This document shows, piece by piece, positions 25,810 to 36,945 of a DNA stretch of 64,000 nt (within the stretch, counting starts at the first letter, position 1; each line of letters begins with the position of its first letter). A program made the translations under genes and the position numbers. Under the pieces are notes generated by a model. It was not told where the DNA came from, did no database searches, and saw nothing but the letters and a program-made list of their open reading frames with translations. Where the stretch lies: positions 682,001 through 746,000 of the forward strand of contig JACGCN010000012.1 of assembly GCA_014905825.1 (NCBI GenBank), read 5' to 3'. The stretch is from Lyophyllum atratum. Its lineage: Eukaryota; Basidiomycota; Agaricomycetes; Agaricales; Lyophyllaceae.

Positions 25810-26326
25810 TTACTCCTCGTCTTCTTCGTCGTCGCCGCTTGCGGCGCTCTTCTTGCCGGACTATACGCGGGGTGAGGGTTGTGTACGAGTAGCGGGGGGG
25901 AGAGGAACGTACATCATACGCAGCCTTTTCCTCCTCTGCGCGCGTCTTGTCCTTTGCCGCCTGATCAATATACGGCTGTCCACGCCCCGTCAGCAAGTGG
26001 GAAACAACATCAACTCCCCCATGGTAGTACGCACCTTTTTCTCCTCATCATCGAGCTCCTTCCACTTCGCCCCGAGCAGCTTCCCGACCTCGCCGAACCC
26101 GGCGTCCGGGTTCTCGGTCTTGATGCGCTCGCGCCAGTCCTGGGAGAAGAACATGTACGCGGAGAGTGCGCGCTTGGGCGCTTTCGGGTCCTTCTTCGCC
26201 TTTGTGCGGCTTGCTTTTTCGGCCTTTTCGGCGGCCTTGCGCTGTGTGTGTGTCTGTGTCAAGATGGGGGTGGATGAAGGCAGGGGGGATGGAACGTACT
26301 TTGGGCTTTGCGTCTGCTTTAGGCAT
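25810..26326 (-). CDS. NHP6: NHP6-like HMG-box protein
   Basis: Four phase-checked exons (26326-26300, 26241-26035, 25975-25913, 25860-25810) encode 115 aa. A short basic N-terminus ([20 protein letters not shown]) is followed by one HMG box ([73 protein letters not shown]) and an acidic tail (SGDDEEDEE). This is the layout of fungal Nhp6/HMGB proteins: non-sequence-specific DNA-bending chromatin factors that assist FACT and transcription initiation in the nucleus. The first coding exon is only 27 nt. It is divergent from the oxysterol-binding protein gene 482 bp away. Confidence 0.95.
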
Positions 26327-26808
26327 CTATGGACGGAAGCAGTTAGTGGGACGATGGGGATGGATGAGGACGGCGAGGCGGCGTGTCTCAGGCATTGACG
26401 ACGCCATATGAGTGCGTAGGACACGGGAGACGCGGGGGCAGACGCGTCGGGGGTGTAGCGGGGACGCGACATGGCCAAACAAACAAAGCGCGTTGAGCAC
26501 TGTGGTATTGTCGGGGGCGACGACGACGGCGGGGGGTGTGCGCTGGCAGCCGTGGAGCACGATCGCAGAGCCCCGTGGTGCTAGAATTAAAGGAGAGGCT
26601 TACCTTTAGTTGAGGGAGACGGGTAGTAGGAATTGATTTGGGTGGGTGTGCGCGGCTTATAGGCTCTGCACTAAGAGCGTGCACTAAGAGCGTTGGCAGG
26701 CAGTGGGCTGCTGCACTCCCCAGTGCACTCGAACCGTGAGAAAGTAATCAGCGCATTCGCACACGCACGGACGATTGTGACTGATTACGTCACGCGCAAT
26801 CGACCACC
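26327..26808. promoter_or_regulatory. Shared divergent promoter of NHP6 and OSBP genes
   Basis: The 482-bp space between two start codons must serve both genes. TTACGTCA at 26785-26792, 17 bp before the OSBP start, is a full CRE/ATF-type half-palindrome. No clear TATA box was seen. Confidence 0.45.
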
Positions 26809-28384
26809 ATGAGCGACACTGTAGGAGAAGTGAGTGCACGCCGTCCCCGCCGACCCATCTGACCCATCCCAGGCCGTCCCCGCCGCCCAACGCGGTTCCT
26901 GGTCCTCCTTTCTCAAATCGTACGTCATCCGCTGGACATCGCCCGCCCCATCTCACTCCATACAGCATCGCGTCCGTATCCGGCGACCTCTCCTCCCTCA
27001 CCGCCCCGCCCTTTATCCTCTCCCCCGTCTCCCTCACTGAATTCCCCGGTCCGTCCTTCCTGACCCTCCTTCGCCCTTACTGACTCCCTGCAGCATACTG
27101 GTGTGAGCACCCCGACGTGTTTGCTGCCATCGCCGATGCACCCGACGACGAATCCCGTGCCCTTGCCGTCCTCCGATGGTTCATCGTGCGTTCTCATTCT
27201 ACTCATGCGCTTCCCATCTCACCCATTGCAGACCACCCTCAAAGGCCAGTACACCTCCCGCAACGAAAGCATGGGCTCCGAGAAAAAGTAATGCCCCGCC
27301 CTCTCCCTTCTACTTTACTGACCCATTCCCAGGCCCCTGAACCCGGTCCTCGGCGAGTAAGTCCCCTCCCCCTCCCCCCCGCCTCCCCCTCCTCACACCC
27401 CGCAGACTCTTCTACGGCATCTGGCCCGCCCCCCCCTCCAACCCCTCCCAAGGCACCACCTCCCTCCTCGTCGAGCAAGTCTCCCACCACCCCCCCATCA
27501 CCGCCTACGTCATCGAGAACAAATCCAAAGGCCTCCGCCTCACCGGCCACAACGCCCAAAAGACCTCCTTCTCCGCCGGCTCCATCATCGTCAAGCAAAT
27601 CGGCCACGCCGTCCTCACCGTCTCCCCCCCTCCCTCCTCCTCCTCCCCCACCCCGATCGAATACCTGATCACCCTCCCCCGCCTGCGCATCGACGGCCTA
27701 TGGTACGGCTCCCCCTACATCGAGCTCGCCGACACCTCCTACATCCTCGGCGGCAACTTCGTCACCACCATCGAGTACAAAGGCAAAGGCTACTTCTCCG
27801 GCAAATCCCACTCCTTCAAAGCCACCGTCGTCCCCGCCCCCGGCGCCGGCGGCGCCGGCACGGAACATGTGATCGAGGGGACGTGGCATGAGAAGAGCAG
27901 GTTCGTGAAGAGCTCGGGCGGGAAGGCGAAGCATCATATTTTGAGCAGGGGCCAGGCGCAGGCGCATGCGGGCGATGAGATCTTTCATGATGTGTCGAAT
28001 GATGGGAAGGTGGAGGTCACGCCTGTGGGGGGTGGGGCGAAGAGCGAGATGGGCGGGTTTGAGACGAGGAAGCTGTGGGCGGCGGTGGCGAAGGGTATCC
28101 GGGAAGGCGATTTCGACACCGCCAGTCGCGAGAAGACGCGCATCGAGGTGGGTTTCCTTCCCTCTTTCCCTAGTGTCCGTGCTAAGACCCCGCAGAACGA
28201 ACAACGCCAACGCAGACGCGACGAGACCGCCGCCGGCACCCCCTGGGAGCTCAAGCACTTCACCCACGCCGACAGCGACCCCGTCTACGAGCGTCTCGCC
28301 AAGCTCGTCAAGCTCAACCCCCCCACCGAGGACCACTACATCTTCCGCGAAAACTGGCCCGAGAGCCTCGACGCGACCAAGTAG
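26809..28384 (+). CDS. Oxysterol-binding protein, short Kes1/Osh4 type
   Basis: Eight exons (26809-26829, 26873-26919, 26966-27048, 27094-27185, 27232-27287, 27333-27356, 27406-28147, 28196-28384), GT-AG and phase-consistent. The lipid-transfer domain signature EQVSHHPPITAY is present, preceded by EKKPLNPVLGELFYG and followed by GNFVTTIEYKGKGYFSGKSH, a core typical of stand-alone ORD proteins, and the C-terminal TPWELKHFTHADSDPVYERL. It moves sterol, and in relatives PI4P, between membranes. There is no PH or ankyrin domain. The central exon is extremely C-rich at third positions up to about 27860, after which G-ending codons dominate. Confidence 0.94.
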
Positions 28385-28527
28385 AGATTGATGAAGAATG
28401 GATGGAATGGACAGGATATCGATCGCACTATGATATATATTACAAGCTTCTAAATGCGTCACGCACGTAGATTCTCAATGCACGCGTATGGTCTCTTTGG
28501 TTGAAGTACAAGGGGGAGCCGATACGA
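28385..28527. other. 3' flank of the OSBP gene
   Basis: AT-rich 3' end with no feature of its own; the repeats start immediately after. Confidence 0.4.
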
Positions 28528-28765
28528 GTACAGAACAAAGTAGAACAAAGATCAGCGCCTCGTGTTAGATCACTTTGGTGTAAGGAGTAAATACAAGCGC
28601 CCAGAAGCAAGGAGTTCATTACAAATGCACTAGACGTGTCCGTATGCAAAACAAAGTGTGGAACGAAGATCGGCATCTCAATTCCGGGAGAGGCGTTTGT
28701 GGTACAGTAAATACAAGCGCGCAGAATCAACAAGTTCATTACAAGTGCACGAGACATGTCCGTAT
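28528..28765. repeat. Two tandem copies of an about 118-bp unit
   Basis: Units 28528-28645 and 28646-28765 share agtaaatacaagcgc, agttcattacaa.tgcac, gac.tgtccgtatgca and gaacaaag/gaacgaagatc words. They are degenerate and non-coding, part of the repeat field downstream (minus strand) of gene C. Confidence 0.7.
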
Positions 28766-28859
28766 GCAGGCTCAAGCCTCTGTTTCGCGATCGCGAGCCG
28801 GTCCCAGCCAGGAGTGCATGTTCGTCAGAGATAAAGCGCATGGCCTCTTGATCGAGGTT

Positions 28860-29470
28860 TCAGGAGAGATAGGTGCGAAAGGACCAGGATCTCGACAAGG
28901 GAGGCGAGAGATAAGCCATGCGTAGCTCGTTCTGTGCGGGTTACGTGAGGGATGGGTGCGACGAAGCTGGGTAGCGGAGACAAACCTCAATCTCAACAAA
29001 AGAAACAAGATACAAGTCATGCGTAGCTCGAATGTTTGAGCGGTGGTAGAGGGGTACGTGGGCGGGCAATTCGGACGGTCTGAAGGAGTACGTGAGGGGT
29101 AGGCGCGACGGGGCTGGGAAGCGAGAACAAACCTCAATCCCAACAAAGAAACAGGATACACCCTTGTGTAGCTCGGATGTTTCAGCGGTGTAGAGCTGGT
29201 GAAGAGGGATGAGCGGGAAAAAAGCAACAGAGGCTACATACAGGCCATGCGTAGCTTCCTCAGAATGTTTGAGCGGTGGGAGACGTGGAGAGGGGTACGT
29301 GGGCGGGCGATTCGGACAGTTGAACGAGGTTACGTGGGGGGTAAGTGCGAAGGGGCAGGGCAGCGGAAGCAGACCGGGATCTCTAGGAGAAGGAAGGGGG
29401 TGCACAAGCCATGTATAGCGCCGTCAGAATCTTCGAGCGGTGGGGGTGGGAGAGGTACAGAACTCAACAA
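28860..29470. repeat. Degenerate tandem repeat, about 115-150 bp period, four copies
   Basis: The words tacgtgaggg or tacgtggggg, aacaaacctcaat, catgcgtagct and gtttgagcggtg recur roughly every 115-150 bp (for example near 28945, 29090, 29215 and 29330). The array is non-coding and open in several frames on both strands without any family match. Confidence 0.7.
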
Positions 29471-30309
29471 GAGGGAAGAACAGAAGACCATTGAGACGAA
29501 GTCCACTCCGTCGACGCGTGAGGGTTTATTGGGGGCGCCAGCCGAAGGGGACCTAGAGCTATAAAGACTTGTTAGCAGGTTATGCATCAGAACTCTTAAC
29601 GGACCGGTGGGGATGAGTCTGGGCGGGGCGTGGGCTTTGAGGGTGCATGTAGTGAAGCCGACTAACGTGTGAGAGCGGGGAAGGAATGGAGAAGGTAAGT
29701 AAGCGTACCTGCTTTCTCAGCTACTCGAACGGGCTCGGCGATGGCATGCGCGATTTTGCTGTGCTGCCGTCCAAGGGCAACTGTCGTCTGCTTGATTCGT
29801 GGACAATGACGGCGGTTCGGGGCAACTTGTGTTGATGATGTGCGACGTGCGTACGACCTTGAGCGGATATGGGTGCAGCGGGATAAAAGATCCTTGAACG
29901 ACGTTAGTTTGTATTGGTCACTAAATAACGAGGAGGATTGCTTGACATTTTTGTGAGGATGGGATGTGACGACAGAAAAGTGTCGGGAAAGGATAGAAAA
30001 GGAGGCATGGGCAATTAGATCCTAAAGCATAGGGAAGAACATACTGGTCAGTGCTGCTACGGAGGTGATCTTCAGCGAGGGTGGGAGACGGTGCGGCTCG
30101 ATCGGGTGTGGGCGCGGGGCAGGATTGCAGGAAGCTGAGATGGGCCGAGAATTCTGTGTGCGAAGGAAAACGAAATCAGCGACTTTAGAGTGGACGATGA
30201 TGATAATGAAGAGGGGGGATGTCGTCCGAGCTCGGGGGCTTGAGATAACATATCATGGACGATGGGGGTGGCGAGCGAGCCGACGGGGCGGTACGACAGG
30301 GATGCGGCC
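29471..30309. other. Gap without a supported gene
   Basis: Unique sequence between two repeat arrays. I recognised no coding frame or element. Confidence 0.4.
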
Positions 30310-31340
30310 ACCCGACTATATGAAGATCCTGGGGAGAGAAGAGGTGAGATATGCAATGCACTGTGAAAGAAGCTTATCGGGTAGTCCTATCTTTTTTAGA
30401 GAAGGTAGTAGTCGGCAAGGGGCGTAACAGGCGTGGGTGGCGGGCATGCGGTTCGATGGTGTTCGGCGGCGGAGGGGTGGGGGGCAGGGGCAACGAATGG
30501 GTAGAGCCTAGCCATATATGGATCAGCCAAAGATTTGCGTAGCTGAACCACAAACCTGATGTTCTTGAGGATATATGAAGATCCTGGGGAGAGAAGAGGT
30601 AAGCAACTGCGATACACTGTGAGAGAAGCTTATCGGGTAGTCTTATCTTTTTTAGAGAAGGTAGTCCGCAAGGGGCAACAGGCGTGGGCGGCGAGCATGC
30701 GGTTCCATGGTGTTCGGCGAGGGAGGGGTGCGGGGGCAGGGGCAACGAATGGGTAGAGCCTGGACATATATTGATCAGCCAAAGATTTGTGTAACTGAAT
30801 CACAAGCCTAGCCCTTGAGGATATACGAAGATCCTGGGGAGAGAAGAGGTAAGCAACTGCGATGCACTGTGAGAGAAGCTTATCGGGTAGTCTTATCTTT
30901 TTTAGAGAAGGTAGTCCGCAAGGGGCAACAGGCGTGGGCGGCGAGCATGCCGTTCCATGGTGTTCGGCGAGGGAGGGGTGCGGGGGCAGGGGCAACGAAT
31001 GGGTAGAGCCTGGACATATATTGATCAGCCAAAGATTTGTGTAACTGAAGCACAAGCCTAGCCCTTGAGGATATACGAAGATTCTGGGGAGAGAAGAGGT
31101 AAGCAACTGCGATGCACTGTGAGAGAAGCTTATCCGGTAGTCCTATCTTTTTTGGAGAGGTAGTCATCCCGGAACGTAACAGGCGTGGGTAACGGGCATG
31201 TGGTGCCATGGTGTTCGGCGAGGGAGGGGTGCGGGGCAGGGGCAGGGGAAACGAATGGGTAGAATCTAGACATATATTAATCAGCCTAAGATTTGCGTGA
31301 CCAAATCACAAACCTGATGTTCTTGAGGATAATCGGAATC
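30310..31340. repeat. Tandem array, about 249-bp unit, four copies
   Basis: Copies begin near 30315, 30567, 30817 and 31067 with tatatgaagatcctgggga or close variants. They share gagagaagcttatc, ggtagtc.tatctttttt, ggtgttcggcg and atcagccaaagatttg. The second and third copies are nearly identical; the first and fourth are more diverged, as expected when an array is homogenised from the centre. Read on the minus strand, each unit carries TTGCTTACCTCTTCTCTCCCCAG, shown here as a pyrimidine tract plus CAG that resembles an intron 3' end. Confidence 0.85.
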
Positions 31341-31428
31341 TAGCAAAAAAAGGGTAGATTAGCCAACAAGCCCGCCCCGTCCCCCACCCCACCCCTCACA
31401 CCCAACCGCCGATCGCCGTCAACGGCGA

Positions 31429-32226
31429 TCAACACACCTCCTCCTCCTCCGCGATGCTACCCAGGGAATGATCTTCGAAACTCAGCTGCCGCCAGCGGTT
31501 GGACGCTGCGGCATCGAACTTCTTCGACTCTCTCCTGCGTCCCTGGACGACAAGGGACGCGGTCCGATTATCGTTCTGGGTCCTCGTAGGGGGACGCCCA
31601 ATTCCCAAGGAAGCCCTGGGGTCGCTCTCAGCAACTGGCTTCTTCACGGACTCCTCGGCGCTCAACAAGGCGCTCGCTCCCAGCTCTAACGAGCCCCACG
31701 TACTGGCGTACATGTTCGTGAATGACACCGGAGGAGAGAAGATCCGGCTTCTGTCCTGGTGGGCAACGGTCGACCGTCTTTCAGAAACCTCCCCCGAAAA
31801 CTTAAAAAAGGAGGCGCCGCTCTCAGCGACTGGCTTCTTCACAGACTCCTCGGCGCTCAACAAGGCGCTCGCTCCCAGCTCTAACGAGCCCCAGGTGCTA
31901 GAGTACATGCTCGTGAATGACACCGGAGGAGAGAAGATCCGGCTTCTGTCCTGGTGGGCGACGGTCGATCCTGTTTCAAAAACCTCCCCCGAAAACTCAA
32001 AAAAGGAGGCGCCAATCATCGGGCTAAGCGCCAAAGGGAGAGCAAAAGCGTACGGGGACGTATCAATAACCTCTCTCTCGTCTCCAATCAGCTGTTCGCG
32101 ACGGAGGTGTTGAGGGGCTGGGCCTTGATTGACTGATACTGAGGGGCCCCTGGGGACGGGGACTGAGTCGCGCCCGCGCGACCGGCAGATAGTCTTCCAA
32201 GCCTTGAGAACGAGCTTGAAGAACAT
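31429..32226 (-). CDS. Orphan protein C with internal 65-residue tandem duplication
   Basis: A single exon of 266 codons (265 aa) starting MFFKLVLKAWKTICRSRGRD. Two adjacent copies of a 65-residue segment (DNA period 195 bp, about 31625-31819 and 31820-32014) contain STVAHQDRSRIFSPPVSF and STWGSLELGASALLSAEESV with few changes. I do not recognise the family. The order of a serine/FSPP..SF block and a C-terminal basic GRRRESKK block recalls proteins A and B, and the promoter shares their motifs, so it may be a divergent third member. No signal peptide was seen; the N-terminal amphipathic stretch could contact membrane. Coding status rests on the in-frame duplication and the conserved upstream region. 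Confidence 0.55.
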   Translation of the reverse strand: MFFKLVLKAWKTICRSRGRDSVPVPRGPSVSVNQGPAPQHLRREQLIGDEREVIDTSPYAFALPLALSPMIGASFFEFSGEVFETGSTVAHQDRSRIFSPPVSFTSMYSSTWGSLELGASALLSAEESVKKPVAESGASFFKFSGEVSERRSTVAHQDRSRIFSPPVSFTNMYASTWGSLELGASALLSAEESVKKPVAESDPRASLGIGRPPTRTQNDNRTASLVVQGRRRESKKFDAAASNRWRQLSFEDHSLGSIAEEEEVC

Positions 32227-32351
32227 TTGGTGGGTAATAATGATTTTTAGGGGGTGGTAATTTAGGTTCGATATGGGGTAAGAGGTCAAGAAGTTTAAAG
32301 TCGAAACCGAAACGCGAGACTTGTGTTATAGTGGGGAGTCATGTGATCGCG
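32227..32351 (-). promoter_or_regulatory. Promoter of orphan gene C, related to A and B
   Basis: On the minus strand: CGCGATCACATGA (32351-32339), CACTATAACAC, CTTGACCTCTTACCCCATA and ATCGAACCTAAAT before the ATG. The first and last words match those of A and B in order and spacing. Confidence 0.55.
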
Positions 32352-34312
32352 TCTAGGATCTAGAAATAGGAGCCCGATGCATCAAGTATAGGAGATCTAG
32401 CAGACAGCGAAGGAGTATTATATGTACCTTCAAAATGGAAGACCATCCACGATCCATCCGCGTCACGTATCTGTTGTCTCAAGGGCGTGTCTTATTTAGA
32501 TAGTCATCGATCCTCCACCGCCGAGTATCGACTTACTGTGGCGCCTACTGCTCGTCAGTTTAGCTGGCGACGTCGTTAGGAGCTTGTCTCATAAATTAAC
32601 GTTCCTAATTTCATGCAATTCATTTCATTTCTAGGACATGAAAAACGTTAGGTCCGCTGGTGGCGTCCTTAAGCTTGTTCGCTCTTGCTAGTGCCTATGC
32701 CGTCAAGTGTCATCGAGACACTCAATGTCATTCCGCCTCGCGACACGGCCAAAATGGCGTCATGGATGTTTATCTGATTTAGTGAGCGCTGTTTCTCATG
32801 TGTTACTTCAGATACACCATTCCGCCGACTCGCGGACTCGCCGCCACGGTATCAGCCTTGACCATGTCCTGGCCCTGCATGACCTGGGGTCCATGCCCTT
32901 TGGGGATCACTCAGTTGTATGTTTGACAGATTCAGCGCTGTGAACCATTAAGGACTGAACCCGCGAGGAGAAAGGAGGCAAGAGACTGGCGCAGCAGCGG
33001 AATACATACTGTCTTAGGTATATAGGAGGTCGTGGTAGTTGTTAATGGAAATGAGAGGCATTTTCATGTTCGTCAACGTTATATAACCAGGATTGGTGCA
33101 AGGCACTTTAAACTTCACATCAGACGAGAACGCCCAATCCGCTGTTACGGATACCCACCGTAGACACGATAGCATAGGATCCATCTATGGAAAAGGTATA
33201 GAGAGTATGCCCGAGGCGTTTGATCCTTGCTCACAGCCCGCGTTTGGCGATGCTGGGAGGAGCAATGTAGGTTTGGACATGATTTGCATCGTCGGGACCT
33301 GCTAGTGAACGTCATTAGCCACGAGAAATTGTAATTGATCTGCACCTATGACTGGAATCATCCCTTTTAGCTCTTGCATGTCATCGTGAATGCTGCGCAT
33401 GGAGAATCGCTAGTCGATGTATGTCGGTGACTGCATTTTGTCAAGGGAAGTGAGAATAGCTGGGTGGCTTGCTGCGACATTCGCTGTGAATCAGCCTTGA
33501 GATTCGAAACCAATACAAGGTTCGTAGTTTGCCAGATTTTCAAATCATCGAGTTGATTTCCCAACTTTTTCGACGCAGAGATACTTAGTAAATGGCCGAA
33601 CATGATTCACTCGCAATTCCACCGTTATGGAGCGTCTGATCAGCCCGCGGGCGTTACCTCGTTCATCGCCAAAGCTTAATTGATGTCGTGCAACATGAGG
33701 CCCTTTCTTTCCGTGCGATTGATAGTCAGAACTTGCCTAGACTTTTTGGCATGTCGCGGCACGAAGCACCAGAAGCACGTATCCGAAAGGAATCCAAAAA
33801 AAGGCGCTAAAAGCGCTGCGAGTTATCAAGAACCAGGGTGCTCGAAGTCCTGACTCCGACGGTGGATATCGATGCTTGTCTTCCATTCGATTCTCAAGTC
33901 TAGGTTGTCGCGGCATGTTGCGCTACGAAGCGTCAATGGCCCACCACGTGTGGCTCGAAAGGAGAAACGCGAAGCCACTGGCAACTAAGCTCCCCCGACG
34001 GAATCGCGCTCGAGGGAGCGACACCGATCTCCGAAATATTCTCGTTGGAGGCAGAAGGAAACGCACGTCGGTAGAAGCAGGACACGACGACGAGTCCAGA
34101 GGGGACTTCTGGGCGATTTAGAGTTGGGCTTCCCTACTTACCTACGGGCTGCCACATCAATCAGTCAATTACGCTTCCCAGGGTCCGGGCCCTCCATCCC
34201 GAGCAAGAATAATCTAGAGGGGACATGTGTAGCAAAACCATCGTATTGGAGGTCAGACATAACATACTCCATGGACGTCGCCCCTGAACCCCCTAATCGA
34301 AACACCAATCAA
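32352..34312. other. Gap of about 2 kb without a supported gene
   Basis: I read both strands and found only short open frames with no family resemblance. It may hold decayed accessory sequence and the 3' flank of the Nup35 gene. Confidence 0.4.
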
Positions 34313-35930
34313 CTACCATCCAAAAATCAGATCCGAAACCTGGCCGAGCATCCCTTTATTCGGCGTGCCCGTCGACATTGGCATCTGCACCGGAGCAGGC
34401 TGCGGCTGTGAGGGCTGCTGCGCCGACGGCCCAGGCATCATAGGACCCCAGCCCCGCTGCGGCTGCGGCGTCACCACGCTCTCCGCATTATGCCTCCGGA
34501 ACGCAGCACTCGATGGGGCTAGCTTGATGGGGGTGCCGACTTTGCTGTACGAGCCACCTTTCACCGCACCACCAGGTGTACCCCTCGGGGACGTAGGCTC
34601 GTCGATAGACATGGTGTTGCTACTGTCACTCCTGGACTCGAGGATCTGGGCGGGCATAGTGGCCACCAAGCCGAATAAGGCTTCCGCTTGTAATGGGTCC
34701 TGTTGGACCGTCCATGAGTCAGTTCGACGAAAAGAACGACGGAAGCAAATGCGGAAGACGTACGGCCCACTTGGTCCCAACCATCCAGCTCCCGCCCAAC
34801 ACTTCCCCATTTTTCCTCACTGCCCTCAGCGCGTCCCCTGGGTCTGTGAACCCGATGCGGAAGCAGTTCTGGATCTCCTGATGGGGGTCCGGGTCGGTTG
34901 CGGCGCCTAGGGACTGAAAGTATTCCACAGTGAGACTGTACCTGTCTGCGGGATACCCGAAGACGATGATGTAGAGTGGTTGGCCGGTCTGGGGGGTGGT
35001 GGGGACCGACTGCTGTTGGCGCCGAGTAAAGGCTGGTGTGTCCTGAGGGGTCTGGAGACCGAAACGTCAATTAAATAGTGCGAGAAGAAATAGACGACTA
35101 AGAGGATTGGAATTGTACGCTTCATCGAGCAGGGTGAGAATGCATCAGGGCCATGGTCAAAGAACAGTGGCTGCCAAACATGGATACCAGCGAACGATCC
35201 TCCGCCGGAAAACGGACAATCAGACGCCGTTGTCATTCATAGCCCGGAGGTGTGTAAAGTAGCGTGCGCTGGTACTCTGTTCACAAGTCCATCGCTCGCC
35301 TTGCGTAACGAACAAAAATTCCGAGAGCCAGGAAAAGGGTAAGAACCTACCCTCGGTTGGTAAGTGGAACTCCGGCTATGGGGGAACTCGTTGGGAATAT
35401 CATTAACAGAGTTCGTGGGCGGCGCATCCGCGTCTGCGAGTTTTTGTCGTTGGCTAAAGTGGTGTCGTTCATGTCAGACAACTGTACGCAACGAGGTAGT
35501 GGCATGGGCGTACCGTGTACTTTCAAACATAGAATCCATCCCAAAATCTGATGTAGAACCTCGAGACAGGATCTGGTTCATCTTCGCTTTCGTTTGTACG
35601 ATCGGCACCTCATCCACCCGTTGGTTCCCTTGGGGTGCATTCTAGAGGTCTGTAAGCATGACACAGCTTCGAGCGACGCCACACCTACGTCAGTTTGGGA
35701 TGACTGTTCGGGAGTTTCTGTCAGAAAAGTTCCCTTGAATCAAGAAAAACGCGTCTGACCATGAGATAGCCTGGCTGATAGTGGCTCCTGGACTGGGAAA
35801 GCGAATCTTGGAAAGTGTTTGTCAGCTGTCCTCCGGTGCTGCTAGTACTCCAAGTGTTGATGTTCGGCGAATGGTGGTGGGTGCTCGTGGAGGCCGACAT
35901 CCCGGCTACTGTAAACGGGGAGCTGTGCAT
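34313..35930 (-). CDS. NUP53: Nucleoporin Nup35/Nup53 (MPPN/RRM-type domain)
   Basis: Exons 35930-35760, 35641-35514 and 35453-35351 are phase-checked. They encode MHSSPFTVAGMSASTSTHHH, then NAPQGNQRVDEVPIVQTKAK with MNQILSRGSTSDFGMDSMFE, then RQKLADADAPPTNSVNDIP. After a roughly 300-nt stretch (one long intron or an unrecognised small exon) the frame resumes near 35052 with TPQDTPAFTRRQQQS and the Nup35 RNA-recognition-like fold: QPLYIIVFGYPADRYSLTVE, IQNCFRIGFTDPGDALRAVR and KNGEVLGGSWMVGTKWA. It ends with the conserved amphipathic helix GMLGQVSDLIFGW. The protein is a structural part of the nuclear pore inner ring, dimerising through the RRM-like domain and touching the membrane with the terminal helix. 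Family identity is firm; the middle exon is uncertain. Confidence 0.88.
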
Positions 35931-36945
35931 GTTGGCGACGGGAATGAAGGTGCAATGGACAAGGTTGAAGAATTGCCACAGCCGTGATGCATTGTTGGGG
36001 TGTGCTTGGATTCAAAGGTGAGCCACGTGATCAAGGCGCGTCGCGAAAATTGCAAGAAAACTGGAGCGGGGTCCCGGCGATGTGTGCAGATTTGAATATG
36101 AATGGCGTGGCTCTTCAACCATGCATGTACGGCTTGTCAAGGGCGGGCATATGCATTATGTTCTTCTATTCGAGCTGCAAAGGCAAAATCCCCCATTCGT
36201 TCGAGAGCAGCTACTTAACATTTAGATGATAGATCTCACCTCTACCCCATCAGAGATGCTATCTCCACCCATTCTCAAGCATAGCCATCATACTTCCGTC
36301 GGCTACTGGATTCGAGAAGAACGATTTTTGGACGTAGCACACTGTGCAAAGCGCATAGGTAGCTTTGCATTGATGTTCAGGAAAGATCTCGTGAATCGCG
36401 TATCAGAGTATCCCAAGCCCACGTCCTCGGCTCGCTATGGCCTTCCCCGAGGTCGAACAGTCATCAAATCCTCGCTAAAGAGTATTGACTCTGCTTCATG
36501 TGCAGACTCGTTGCAGACGTTCGTTTATATGGTACCGCCTCGATGTCGCTTCTGAGGACTTCTGGCTCCCCGAGGTACGCCTCTTGTTGAGATAGAAGTA
36601 GTCCATAAATGAGTCATGACTCGTGATTCAAGAAGAACTGCGCTTGATCATTGTACAAAATATATACTTCGATTTGTGATTACGCAGTTATAATTTGACC
36701 CTTACCACACAATATACTTTCGGCGTCGTCAGAATGGTCGAAGGGTTCATTCAAGAGACTCATGTCACTTAGATGGGTAGACGCGAAAATTGAGTCCATA
36801 TAAAGTATGTACAGAAAGCGGATAGCAGACGAGAGCAGACGATATAGTATAGCAGGATACAGAGTAATGCGAAAGAAACTGAAGAGGAAATCGCGAAAAT
36901 CAAGCTCGAACTTAGACCGACAGCGATGCGAAAAGCTTGGTGGTA
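35931..36945. other. Gap without a supported gene
   Basis: Contains the presumed Nup35 promoter and the 3' flank of the small membrane-protein gene. No coding frame recognised. Confidence 0.4.

Noticed and set aside
27698..28462. 254-residue minus-strand frame opposite the OSBP gene
   Set aside because: Arises from extreme third-position C/G bias of the OSBP exon; lacks any recognisable domain.
30374..31209. Repeated Pro-rich minus-strand frames in the 249-bp array
   Set aside because: Same sequence recurs in each repeat unit with stops between units; no start or splice pattern giving one protein.
22338..31340. CRISPR-like arrays
   Set aside because: Units are long, degenerate and contiguous with no short identical repeats and unique spacers; the DNA is eukaryotic.
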